Below, piece by piece: positions 6,358 through 14,527 of a stretch of DNA of 45,544 nt. The DNA lies in contig NZ_MPPL01000001.1 in NCBI RefSeq assembly GCF_001911425.1, positions 4,925,947 to 4,971,490 on the forward strand. Direction: 5' to 3'. The stretch comes from Mucilaginibacter polytrichastri (lineage in GTDB: Bacteria; Bacteroidota; Bacteroidia; Sphingobacteriales; Sphingobacteriaceae). A program made the translations under genes and the position numbers. The first letter of the stretch is position 1. Every line of letters starts with the position of its first letter. The notes beneath the pieces were generated by a model. The model saw only the letters and a list, made by a program, of their open reading frames with translations. It did not search any database and had not been told where the DNA came from.

Positions 6358-8502
6358 TTATGGCGTAACCTTAACCGGTGTTGCAGTGAGTTTGTTTCCT
6401 AAACTAATATAGTCGGTTAATATTTGTCCGGCTTCAATTTTCAGGAAGTCTAGATCTTCTTTCTTAGGGCGGGTTTCTCCTTTTTTCAATGGGGTAAGGC
6501 CTAAGGCCACACGGCGCAGGTTATTCCGTTCAAATGAAGTTGCTTCGTCTGCATCGCGTTGTTTTTTAAGCTGCTCCTCGTTAAGGGTTACACTTTTTTC
6601 TGCATCGCGTTTTTTAAAGTCGGCAATATCTTCCAGCAAGTATTTGTAGTTAGGGCTGCTGTTCATGCGTTCTGTATGCATTTTGCTTAATTGCGGAATC
6701 ACGGTGCTAAAATCGCCCACTTTGGTGTAGGTGCTTTGCTTAATCATGTCATAAGGTAAAGCAGATGGCTCGGTATCTTCGCCATATTTATCCAATGGTA
6801 TAACAGCCGGGAAGCTAATATCCGGCGTAACACCTTTGTGCTGGGTAGAGCCTCCGCTAATGCGATAGAATTTAGCCATAGTAAGGTTTAACTGCCCGAA
6901 TTTAGACATGGTGCCTATCGGTTTTTTAGCTCCGCCTTTTGTGGTAATATTAGCCAGCATTTCTTTAATAGACGGGCTTATTACCTGGTCGAGATCAATA
7001 ACACTTTGTACGGTACCTTTACCATAGGTTTGAGTACCTATGATCATACCACGGCCATAATCCTGTATCGCGCCAGAGAAAATCTCAGAAGCTGATGCGC
7101 TAAAGCGGTCGACCAATACAGCCATTGGGCCGGTCCAGGCAATACCCGGGTCTTCATCTTCGTCAACCTCTACACGGTTTTTGGTATCGCGCACCTGTAC
7201 TACAGGGCCGGTCTTAATAAATAAACCGGTTAGGTCTACCGCTTCAACTAATGAGCCACCACCATTTTGGCGAAGATCCATAACCACACCGTCCACATTA
7301 TCACGTTTCAGGGTGTCCAATATCAGTTTAACATCGCGGGTTGTGCTTTTATATTTAGGGTCTCCGGCTTTATAGGCATTAAAATCGAGGTAAAAAGCAG
7401 GTACATAAATAATACCTATTTTAACTGTTTTACCATTTTCGTTATAAGTGCGGATCTCTTTTTTGGCCGATTGATCTTGCAGAATGATCTTCTCGCGAAC
7501 CATCTCTACAATCTTAGGCTTGTCTGATGCGTTTTTGCCTTTAGGCAGTATTTTCAATTTAACCACGGTTCCCTTAGAGCCACGGATCAGCGTGATGGCA
7601 TTATCTACCCTCCACCCTACAATATCCTGAAACTCGCCAGTTTTGCCTTGTGCTACGCCAATAATGCGGTCATCAATGTTAATTAAATGGCTTTTATCGG
7701 CCGGGCCGCCCGGTACAATGGTTTTAATGGTTACATATTCATTTTCAGACATCAGCGAAGCACCGATACCTTCCAGCGAGCGCGACATATCAATATTAAA
7801 TTCGGCAGCATTGGCCGGGTTAAAATAATTGGTGTGCGGGTCAATGGCATTGGTTAAGGCATCCATAAAAACCTGCAGCACGTCTGTATTAGCTAGCTTG
7901 TTAGATTGAATTAAGAGATTGTTATACCGTTTTCTAAGGATGTCTTTATTCTTAGTCATATCGGCATTAGCCAGTTTAAGATTAAGCAGGTCATACTTTA
8001 CCCGTTGCGACCATTGGTTATCCATCTCGGCCTGGCTGGCTATGTATGGCAGGCTATCCCTGTCGTAAGTAAAATCCTCGTTTTTGTTAAAATCGAAGTT
8101 TTTATCAAGCTGGGCCAGTGAATATTTAACATGCTCGTTATAGCGTTTTTTATAAACGTTAAATATGAAGAATACATCGTCAAGGTTACCTTCTCTAATG
8201 TCTTCATCCAGTACTATTTTGTATGGTTCGAAGCTTTTAATATCAGATGCCAGGAAATAGTTATGATTTTCATCTAACGATTTGATATACCTGTCGAAAA
8301 TCACTTTAGAGATCGAATCATTCAGTTCAACTTTCTTGTAGTTGTATTTCGAGATAAGTTCTGCAACTTCTTTTAAAACAACGCTTTGTTGTTCATCGGG
8401 GTGTAAATCGCCGGGGCCGGTTGTTTGTGGTGGTTTGCTGGGGGCTGCCTTACATGCCAATGCCGTGCCCAGAATAAGTAGGATATATAATTTCTTAAAC
8501 AT
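6358..8502 (-). CDS. prc: Carboxy-terminal processing protease, S41 family (Prc/Tsp-like)
   Basis: This is a periplasmic tail-specific protease that cleaves proteins from exposed C-termini. The order is: signal peptide (MFKKLYILLILGTALAC), N-terminal helical domain, PDZ domain around residues 230-330 (LEGIGASLMSENEYVTIKTIVPGGPADKS), S41 core, and C-terminal helical domain. The Ser/Lys dyad lies in DRFSASASEIFSGA and TYGKGTVQ. I chose ATG 8502 because it gives a clean signal peptide; a longer in-frame extension would run into the terminator hairpin of the neighbouring gene. A cysteine ends the signal region but the lipobox is poor (A-L-A-C), so lipidation is uncertain. At 714 residues it is close to E. 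coli Prc (about 680). Confidence 0.94.
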   Translation of the reverse strand: MFKKLYILLILGTALACKAAPSKPPQTTGPGDLHPDEQQSVVLKEVAELISKYNYKKVELNDSISKVIFDRYIKSLDENHNYFLASDIKSFEPYKIVLDEDIREGNLDDVFFIFNVYKKRYNEHVKYSLAQLDKNFDFNKNEDFTYDRDSLPYIASQAEMDNQWSQRVKYDLLNLKLANADMTKNKDILRKRYNNLLIQSNKLANTDVLQVFMDALTNAIDPHTNYFNPANAAEFNIDMSRSLEGIGASLMSENEYVTIKTIVPGGPADKSHLINIDDRIIGVAQGKTGEFQDIVGWRVDNAITLIRGSKGTVVKLKILPKGKNASDKPKIVEMVREKIILQDQSAKKEIRTYNENGKTVKIGIIYVPAFYLDFNAYKAGDPKYKSTTRDVKLILDTLKRDNVDGVVMDLRQNGGGSLVEAVDLTGLFIKTGPVVQVRDTKNRVEVDEDEDPGIAWTGPMAVLVDRFSASASEIFSGAIQDYGRGMIIGTQTYGKGTVQSVIDLDQVISPSIKEMLANITTKGGAKKPIGTMSKFGQLNLTMAKFYRISGGSTQHKGVTPDISFPAVIPLDKYGEDTEPSALPYDMIKQSTYTKVGDFSTVIPQLSKMHTERMNSSPNYKYLLEDIADFKKRDAEKSVTLNEEQLKKQRDADEATSFERNNLRRVALGLTPLKKGETRPKKEDLDFLKIEAGQILTDYISLGNKLTATPVKVTP

Positions 8503-8571
8503 GCGTTTTACAGTTACTAAATCTAATCGGTTATCAAACATCAATATATGCAAGTATTTATTTGCTAATGT

Positions 8572-8602
8572 AAATAAAAAGAGACAGCTGCAAAGCTGCC
8601 TC
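8572..8602 (-). terminator. Intrinsic terminator of the small exported-protein gene
   Basis: On the minus strand GAGGCAGCT / AGCTGTCTC forms a 9-bp stem with one G-U pair and a 4-base loop, followed directly by TTTTTATTT. It lies about 100 bases past the stop of the 8701-9312 gene and just upstream of the S41 protease gene. Confidence 0.75.
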
Positions 8603-8700
8603 AATAGTTACTAATAAAATATTACTAAATAATGTTTTATACAGTATTGCAATATGACAAACGTGATATTGCAAACTATAGTATGATGCTGTTGATAAGC

Positions 8701-9312
8701 TTAATCAATTGCCGGTTGGCTTGCTATGGCGTTACTGGCGTAACGCAACTCGGCCCGGGTTGATGTGATACGCGAATTCTGGATGGTTTTTAATTTCTTT
8801 TCTACCAGTATCAGGTCAATCAGCCAGCCATGTGCCGATGCCATATCACGCGCCTCGAGCAGGTCTTGCTGCGCCAGAACAAAATCGCCGATGTCTGATT
8901 TTACACCGGCCAAATTCATCAGGTTATTGATGGTAAGCTTGTCGTTGTTTTGCTGGCGCGATAAGAAGTTGCTTTGCAAAAAGTACCATTTCGCTTCAGA
9001 ATAACGGTTTTGCTGCACATATAAAAGCGCTAGATCGCTAAAGTTATAACTGGCTACATTGTAAATACGGAAACGCATATTGTGCTGTGCAGTACGCATT
9101 ACAAAATGTTCGGTCAGGTCCATGGCATATTCGCTTGGTGCTACAGCTTTAAACCTCATCTTTTGATTTCTGCGAAGATCGGCCCTGGTAAAACGACTGA
9201 CCGTATGATCCTGAACTTGTGTTAATAATGGAAAGCGTTCGTGCTTTGTAAACCACTGCGCCGAAGCGGACATACTGATAGCACAAAATAAGAAGAGTAG
9301 GGCTAATCTCAT
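8701..9312 (-). CDS. Exported protein with TPR-like helical repeats, unknown function
   Basis: I do not recognise a named family. A Sec signal peptide is clear (MRLALLFLFCAISMSASAQ, cleavage after ASA), so it is periplasmic or surface-located. Residues about 85-165 look like two or three tetratricopeptide-type helical hairpins (LALLYVQQNRYSEAKWYFLQ, MNLAGVKSDIGDFVLAQQDL). No catalytic motif is seen. It is a single gene of 203 residues with its own terminator. TPR proteins usually scaffold other proteins; the partner cannot be inferred here. Confidence 0.8.
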   Translation of the reverse strand: MRLALLFLFCAISMSASAQWFTKHERFPLLTQVQDHTVSRFTRADLRRNQKMRFKAVAPSEYAMDLTEHFVMRTAQHNMRFRIYNVASYNFSDLALLYVQQNRYSEAKWYFLQSNFLSRQQNNDKLTINNLMNLAGVKSDIGDFVLAQQDLLEARDMASAHGWLIDLILVEKKLKTIQNSRITSTRAELRYASNAIASQPAID

Positions 9313-9410
9313 TAGATTTTACCTTTGAATGTATTTAAATTAACTAGTATGTAAATATAGGTGTATAATAGCATTGCTGATTATCATCAGCAAGTAAATA
9401 TAAAAACTAT

Positions 9411-10253
9411 TTATTGAAATACCTCGGCTGTACCATCACTAAAAGCCCATACCATATAAGGGTGAGTATCAGCATGGTATATTTCGCCCTCGGCACTAAG
9501 CCCAACCACCCCGGCAAAGCCGTCAAAGGGCTTTAATTCGTTTAAAGTTTTTTGGGTTGCCGCGGCTAAAGATAGGCCATCGGTAACACGTGTAACAATT
9601 TTAGTGGCTACAGATCCGCTTACAATATCTTCGCCCACACCGGTACACGAGATACCTGCAAACTGGTTAACATAATTACCCGCCGTAGTGGCCGAATCAC
9701 TTACCCGGCCCGGCATTTCAAAGCCTTTGCCCCCGGTTGAGGTCCCTGCGGCCAGGTTACCATCCGCATCTAAAGCCACGCAGCCTACCGTACCCAAGCA
9801 GATCGAGTCGCTCAATTTCTTTTCATATTCCTGGCGGCGTTGCGGTATCTCTGTATTAAAATAACCAAAGCCCTGCTCGCGGGCAAATTCCTGTGCGCCC
9901 AGGCCACTCAATACACGGTCATTATGCTGCATCAGTTTTTCTGCAACCAATATTGGGTTTTTAATATCCTCTACATTAATAACGCCCGAAAATTTCTGGG
10001 TTTTCCCATCCATCAGCGCAGCGCTCAAGCGGATCTTGCCATCGCTCTGTATCTGCGAACCGGTACCTGCATTAAAAAGGTCGCAATCTTCCAGCAGCTG
10101 CACCGTGTAAACCACAGTTTCGGTCGCTGTATGGTTTTGTAGGTATTGATACCCCTGCTGCACAATATCAGTTAAAGCATCCTGCTTGGCCTTCTTTACT
10201 TCCTGATTAGTCAACGATTCGCTGAAGAACCCCCCGTGGATGATGAGTTTCAT
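9411..10253 (-). CDS. iaaA: Isoaspartyl peptidase / L-asparaginase (plant-type, Ntn hydrolase)
   Basis: This Ntn-hydrolase is made as a proenzyme that cleaves itself to expose an N-terminal threonine. The cleavage and nucleophile motif is GTVGCVALDADGN with T155 as nucleophile, and AGTSTGGKGFEMPGRV binds substrate. The N-terminal MKLIIHGG fits the family. At 280 residues it is slightly short (E. coli IaaA about 320). Its position beside cyanophycinase and cyanophycin synthetase implies that its main substrate is beta-Asp-Arg, the dipeptide released from cyanophycin; this is inference from context, though such dipeptidase activity is known in the family. A repeat-filled gap of 281 bases separates it from the cyanophycinase gene. 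Confidence 0.93.
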   Translation of the reverse strand: MKLIIHGGFFSESLTNQEVKKAKQDALTDIVQQGYQYLQNHTATETVVYTVQLLEDCDLFNAGTGSQIQSDGKIRLSAALMDGKTQKFSGVINVEDIKNPILVAEKLMQHNDRVLSGLGAQEFAREQGFGYFNTEIPQRRQEYEKKLSDSICLGTVGCVALDADGNLAAGTSTGGKGFEMPGRVSDSATTAGNYVNQFAGISCTGVGEDIVSGSVATKIVTRVTDGLSLAAATQKTLNELKPFDGFAGVVGLSAEGEIYHADTHPYMVWAFSDGTAEVFQ

Positions 10254-10310
10254 AATGGTTTAATTATTTCGGATGTCGAATGTTCGATTTCGGATTTATT
10301 TATGCTCTTC

Positions 10311-10386
10311 ATTGCGAAATACGAAGCAATCTCAAACTTGCAGATCCGCTCTGTATATCGGGGATTGTTTCGTACCTCGTAATGAC
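10311..10386. repeat. Dispersed inverted-repeat element, copy A
   Basis: The outer arms ATTGCGAAATACGAAGCAAT and ATTGTTTCGTACCTCGTAAT form an imperfect inverted repeat around an inner stretch containing CTCTGTATATCGG. A near-identical layout recurs at 29347-29425, including the same inner words, and half an element occurs at 22135-22162. It is probably a REP/MITE-like family. Confidence 0.85.
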
Positions 10387-10410
10387 GGGTTGTGTCTAAT
10401 TTTAATTGCC

Positions 10411-10486
10411 GGGGCGTTCCCCTCCGGGTCGGGCTATCTGTTACAATCCTCGCCCCGCTCGGGCTTTCCACTACTATGCCTAACGC
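10411..10486. repeat. Second dispersed repeat type (GC-rich)
   Basis: A GC-rich stretch starting GGGGCGTTCCCCTCCGGG and ending in CCTAACGC resembles a short intergenic repeat that I recognise from many Bacteroidota genomes. It follows copy A of the inverted-repeat element. After it (10495-10530) comes a CTTGATTCTTGGTTCTCG-type low-complexity tract with a similar tract near 29450, again beside a copy of the inverted repeat. Confidence 0.55.
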
Positions 10487-10534
10487 AAGGATCTTGTCTC
10501 TTGATTCTTGGTTCTCGATTCTTGCCTCTCTTAC

Positions 10535-11449
10535 TCAGTCTTTATCGGGCGCTTGTAAATAAACGCCCTCTTCTACCTTAACGGTTTTTTTGATCATTAG
10601 CTTATGTTGCTTCAAATCATATTTATCAAAAATAGACATTACGTGTACACGCAGGCTCTCTATCGATACCGGAGAGCCGATCTCTACATTATAAATATTG
10701 GTTTCTACAATGTTGCGGCCATCCACCAGGATAATTAGTCCGGATCCTATGGCTTCCATCATACTGCCCTCCGTAATCAGCAGGCCGGTATCTTCGCCCA
10801 AACCTATCCCCAAAATGCCGGGGTTGCTAGCCACTGCATAAAACAAACGCCCGATACGGCCGCGTTGTACAAAGTGGGTATCAATAAAAACAGAATCGAT
10901 AAAACCAAGCCCCGCCGTAATCTGCACTTCGCCTTTAATAAGGGCCTCATTGCTTTGCCCTCGATAGATCATATTTGATGATGCCGCTGCCGCGCCGGCA
11001 GAAGTGCCTGCTATTACAAAGTTTTCGTTCTTGTAGCGCTCTTTCAGAATTTGCAGAAATGCTGTGCCACCAAAGATAGAGCTGAGGCGTAACTGGTCGC
11101 CGCCGCTAAACATTACCACATCGGCTTTGCGAATACGGTCAAGGTTGTCTTTTTGGGCAGCATCTTCCCTACTGCGGATATCCATAATGTTAACGTGGGA
11201 TACATTAAGCTGATTAAAAGCCTTAATATATTCCTTACCCACCAGCTCGGGTATTTGCGATGCCGTGGTAATTACTTCTACAATAATACCTTCGTGTTTT
11301 CCCGATTCTGTGATGATACGTTTTAATATTCCGCGTTCAAAAAAACGGATATGATCGGTTGGTTTAATGTACTCTTCCTGGGCATTCACATTGCTGCCCA
11401 TATCTACAGCACCACCTATAATAATCAGTTTACCTTTAGGAGCAGCCAT
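10535..11449 (-). CDS. cphB: Cyanophycinase (peptidase S51 family)
   Basis: This exopeptidase degrades cyanophycin (multi-L-arginyl-poly-L-aspartate) to beta-Asp-Arg dipeptides. The S51 nucleophile elbow GTSAGAAA is at residues 148-155 with S150 catalytic. FSGGDQLRL at 114-122 is the conserved loop of cyanophycinases, and the N-terminus KLIIIGGAVDMG is typical. The 304 residues are in the usual range, and no signal peptide is seen, so it is the intracellular type. It is divergent from cphA across a 159-base gap that should hold both promoters. The C-terminus (EEGVYLQAPDKD) looks complete. Confidence 0.95.
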   Translation of the reverse strand: MAAPKGKLIIIGGAVDMGSNVNAQEEYIKPTDHIRFFERGILKRIITESGKHEGIIVEVITTASQIPELVGKEYIKAFNQLNVSHVNIMDIRSREDAAQKDNLDRIRKADVVMFSGGDQLRLSSIFGGTAFLQILKERYKNENFVIAGTSAGAAAASSNMIYRGQSNEALIKGEVQITAGLGFIDSVFIDTHFVQRGRIGRLFYAVASNPGILGIGLGEDTGLLITEGSMMEAIGSGLIILVDGRNIVETNIYNVEIGSPVSIESLRVHVMSIFDKYDLKQHKLMIKKTVKVEEGVYLQAPDKD

Positions 11450-11608
11450 ATTTTAGTATGATAGTAAGCTACAAATTAACATAAAATCGCGTTAAAACGG
11501 CTAACAATCAAACAAATATTGCTTTTGCAGATTAAAGTTTCATCTGATTGTTACAATCATTAGATTTATAACAAATACGCAAAGCAAAAAATATCCCCAT
11601 AGCATTTT

Positions 11609-14230
11609 ATGAAAATTGAAAATATACAAGTACTCCGCGGACCAAATATCTGGAGCTCGAACCGCAAAAAGTTGATCCAGATGCGGCTCAACCTGGAAGA
11701 ATTAGAGCACCAGCCAACCAACAAAATAGATGGTTTTTACGAACGCCTGAAAACACTGATACCAAGCCTGTATGAGCATCGCTGCTCGCCGGGTATACCC
11801 GGTGGTTTTTTTCAGCGCGTAATTGCCGGCACCTGGATGGGGCACGTAATTGAGCATATTGCTTTAGAGATCCAAACACTTGCAGGTATGGATACCGGCT
11901 ATGGCCGTACCCGCGAAACACATACCCCTGGTGTATATAATGTGGTTTTTAATTACCTGGAAGAAAAGGTAGGGATTTTTGCTGCCGAAGCTGCCGTGCG
12001 GATTGCCGAAGCCTTAATTAAGGGTGATGATTATAACCTGGAGGCTGACATCCAAACCATGAAGGAAATTAGGGAAAATACCCGCCTGGGCCCAAGCACA
12101 GGGTCTATTGTGGAAGAAGCCATTGCCCGGGATATCCCCTGGATCAGGTTAAATAATCAATCGCTCGTACAATTGGGTTACGGTAAAAACCAGGTACGTA
12201 TCCGTGCCACCATGACCGAGAAAACCAGCAGCATAGCAGTTGATTTGGCCGGTAATAAGGACGAAACCAAACGCATACTGCAGGAGCATGCCATCCCTGT
12301 TGCCAAGGGCATCACCATAACCTCTGTTGCCGAAGTAGCAGAGGCTATCCGTAAGGTAGGCTTCCCGCTGGTGTTTAAACCGCTGGATGGCAACCATGGC
12401 CGCGGTGCAACCATTAATGTAAAAACAGAAGACGATGCAATTGCTGCTTTTGAGCATGCCGCCAAAATATCACGTAAAGTAATTGTAGAGAAATTTATAA
12501 CCGGGTACGATTTCCGTGTGCTGGTGATCGATAACCAAATGGTTGCCGCTGCATTACGCATACCCGCACACGTAAAAGGCAACGGCGAGCTCAATATTCA
12601 GCAACTGATTGATAAAGAAAACAGCGACCCGCGCCGTGGCTACGGCCATGAAAATGTGCTAACCGAAATTTCGGTAGACCGTGACACCATGGACCTGCTG
12701 GAAAAGAAAGGTTATACGCTGGAAACCGTACCAACTGACGGTGAGATCGTATACCTGAAATCGACTGCCAACCTAAGCACGGGTGGTACATCTGTTGATG
12801 TAACAGACCATGTACACCCGCAAAATGTGTTTATCTGTGAGCGGATTTCGAGAGTTATCGGCCTCGATATTTGCGGTATTGATATCATGGCCGACAATCT
12901 GACCGAGCCCTTAACAGAAAACGGCGGTGTTATATTAGAAGTGAATGCTGCACCGGGCTTCAGAATGCACATTGCGCCAAGCGAAGGCTTACCGCGTAAC
13001 GTGGCAGGGCATGTAATAGATATGTTGTACCCTCCGGGTAAATCTGCACGAATACCTATTATTGCCACAACCGGCACCAATGGTAAAACTACCACCACCC
13101 GTTTAATAGCCCACCTGATTAAAAGCAGCGGCTACAGGGTAGGCTATACCACGTCAGACGGTATTTACGTGCAAAACACCATGATGCTGAAAGGCGATAC
13201 CACCGGCCCGGTAAGTACAGAGTTTATATTAAAAGACCCATCGGTTGATTTTGCCGTGCTGGAAACAGCCCGTGGCGGCATCCTGCGCAGCGGCTTAGGG
13301 TTCAGCAAGTGCGATATCGGTGTAATTACCAATATACAGCCCGATCACCTGGGTATAGCTGATATTAATACACTGGAAGACCTGGCCCGTGTAAAATCGG
13401 TAGTGATTAATTCTGTTAAAAAAGATGGCTGGGGTATTCTCAATGCCGATAACGAATATTGCGTAAAGATTGGCCGCAAGGCTGATTGCAAGATAGCCTA
13501 CTTTAGCCGCGACGAAGAGAACCCGGTTATTAAAGCACATTGTGCCAAAGGCGGCATTGCCTGTATTGCCGAAAACGGTTACATCACCATTAAAAAAGGC
13601 GACTGGAAAATAAGGGTACAGCGTACGGCATTGGTACCGCTTACGTTTGGCGGTACGGTATCTTTTATGATCGAAAACGTTATGGCAGCTACCCTGGCAG
13701 CTTACGTATGGGGTATTAAAACAGAAGAAATTAAAACCTCGTTAACCACCTTTATACCATCAGTAGCACAAACACCTGGGCGGATGAACATTTTTAACTT
13801 TAAAGATTTCCGCTTTATGGTTGATTTTGCCCACAACCCGGATGGCTACCTGGGCGTGAAGGAGTTTTTAAAGAGTATAGATTCGCCAATGAAGATCGGC
13901 CTGATCTCGGGCACGGGCGACCGCCGCGACGAGGATATCCGCGAGCTGGGGGCTATTGCAGCCACCATGTTCGACAGGATATTATTACGCCAGGAAAACC
14001 ATACCCGCGGCCGTACCCGCGAAAACCTGCTGGGTTTAATGGTAGAAGGCATAAAATCTGTAAATCCGGATATGAACTTCGAACTACTAACTGCCGACCA
14101 GGACCCAATTGCCTATGCCATTAGCCTGGCCCAGCCCGGTACATTTATTACCACATTAAGTGACGCTGTTGATAACGCGGTAGAACTGGTGCAGAATTTC
14201 CAGGAAAAGGAAAGATACCACGGGATCTAG
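11609..14230 (+). CDS. cphA: Cyanophycin synthetase (CphA)
   Basis: CphA polymerises aspartate and arginine into the nitrogen-storage polymer cyanophycin using two ATP-dependent active sites. The N-terminal domain spans about residues 1-160, including HVIEHIALEIQTLAGMDTGYGRTR. The ATP-grasp domain follows at about 210-480 (VFKPLDGNHGRGATINV, then GVILEVNAAPGFRMHIAPSEG) and adds Asp. The Mur-ligase-like domain with P-loop GTNGKT at 489-494 then adds Arg. The 873 residues match the CphA1 class. The ATG start is followed by the family N-terminus MKIENIQVLRGPNIWS. A 25-bp hairpin follows the stop. Confidence 0.97.
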   Translation: MKIENIQVLRGPNIWSSNRKKLIQMRLNLEELEHQPTNKIDGFYERLKTLIPSLYEHRCSPGIPGGFFQRVIAGTWMGHVIEHIALEIQTLAGMDTGYGRTRETHTPGVYNVVFNYLEEKVGIFAAEAAVRIAEALIKGDDYNLEADIQTMKEIRENTRLGPSTGSIVEEAIARDIPWIRLNNQSLVQLGYGKNQVRIRATMTEKTSSIAVDLAGNKDETKRILQEHAIPVAKGITITSVAEVAEAIRKVGFPLVFKPLDGNHGRGATINVKTEDDAIAAFEHAAKISRKVIVEKFITGYDFRVLVIDNQMVAAALRIPAHVKGNGELNIQQLIDKENSDPRRGYGHENVLTEISVDRDTMDLLEKKGYTLETVPTDGEIVYLKSTANLSTGGTSVDVTDHVHPQNVFICERISRVIGLDICGIDIMADNLTEPLTENGGVILEVNAAPGFRMHIAPSEGLPRNVAGHVIDMLYPPGKSARIPIIATTGTNGKTTTTRLIAHLIKSSGYRVGYTTSDGIYVQNTMMLKGDTTGPVSTEFILKDPSVDFAVLETARGGILRSGLGFSKCDIGVITNIQPDHLGIADINTLEDLARVKSVVINSVKKDGWGILNADNEYCVKIGRKADCKIAYFSRDEENPVIKAHCAKGGIACIAENGYITIKKGDWKIRVQRTALVPLTFGGTVSFMIENVMAATLAAYVWGIKTEEIKTSLTTFIPSVAQTPGRMNIFNFKDFRFMVDFAHNPDGYLGVKEFLKSIDSPMKIGLISGTGDRRDEDIRELGAIAATMFDRILLRQENHTRGRTRENLLGLMVEGIKSVNPDMNFELLTADQDPIAYAISLAQPGTFITTLSDAVDNAVELVQNFQEKERYHGI

Positions 14231-14270
14231 AATTTTATAGTCCCGGAGGTGCATAGATACACCATTTGCC

Positions 14271-14335
14271 AATGCGAAAAGCTCTCGTAACCAATGCTTA
14301 TTTAATCTGTATTGGTTACGAGAGTTTTTCGCATT
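14271..14335. terminator. Long bidirectional terminator-like hairpin after cphA
   Basis: Arms of 25 bases (14271-14295 and 14311-14335) pair with a single G/A difference around a 15-base loop. The core stem CTCTCGTAACCAAT is flanked by GAAAA on the left and TTTTT on the right, as in bidirectional intrinsic terminators. It separates the cyanophycin and pigment clusters. Confidence 0.8.
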
Positions 14336-14462
14336 ATTTGCAGCATAATAATAGAAACTAGTGCGTTGCAATATTTTCGTTAGGTATTGATGCTGATGCC
14401 TACCCTGGGTTCGGAATCACAAGGGGAAATAATCCAAAATCAAACATTCTAAATCACCCCCG

Positions 14463-14489
14463 TTGCTACCATATATTTTCCTAAATTTA
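14463..14489 (+). promoter_or_regulatory. Possible promoter of the polyene operon
   Basis: TTG at 14463-14465 and TAAATTTA at 14482-14489 (one mismatch to TAnnTTTG) are separated by 16 bases, about 40 bases before the TAL start codon. The spacing is slightly short, so this is weak. Confidence 0.25.
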
Positions 14490-14527
14490 CCCGTTTAAAT
14501 ATCCATTATATTACAAAAATTTTGCCC

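Noticed and set aside
8503..8604. N-terminal extension of the S41 protease to 8604
   Set aside because: It reads through the terminator hairpin of the neighbouring gene and buries the signal peptide; ATG 8502 is better.
9374..9393. Hairpin TTGCTGAT/ATCAGCAA as terminator of the isoaspartyl peptidase gene
   Set aside because: Perfect 8-bp stem, but no U-tract on the relevant strand and AT-rich context; not convincing.
10273..10581. 102-residue plus-strand ORF
   Set aside because: It runs through two dispersed repeats and into the 3' end of cyanophycinase; its composition is not protein-like.
12178..12594. 138-residue minus-strand ORF inside cphA
   Set aside because: A shadow of the strongly supported cphA reading frame; same for other long antisense ORFs such as 12712-13098 and 45005-45433.
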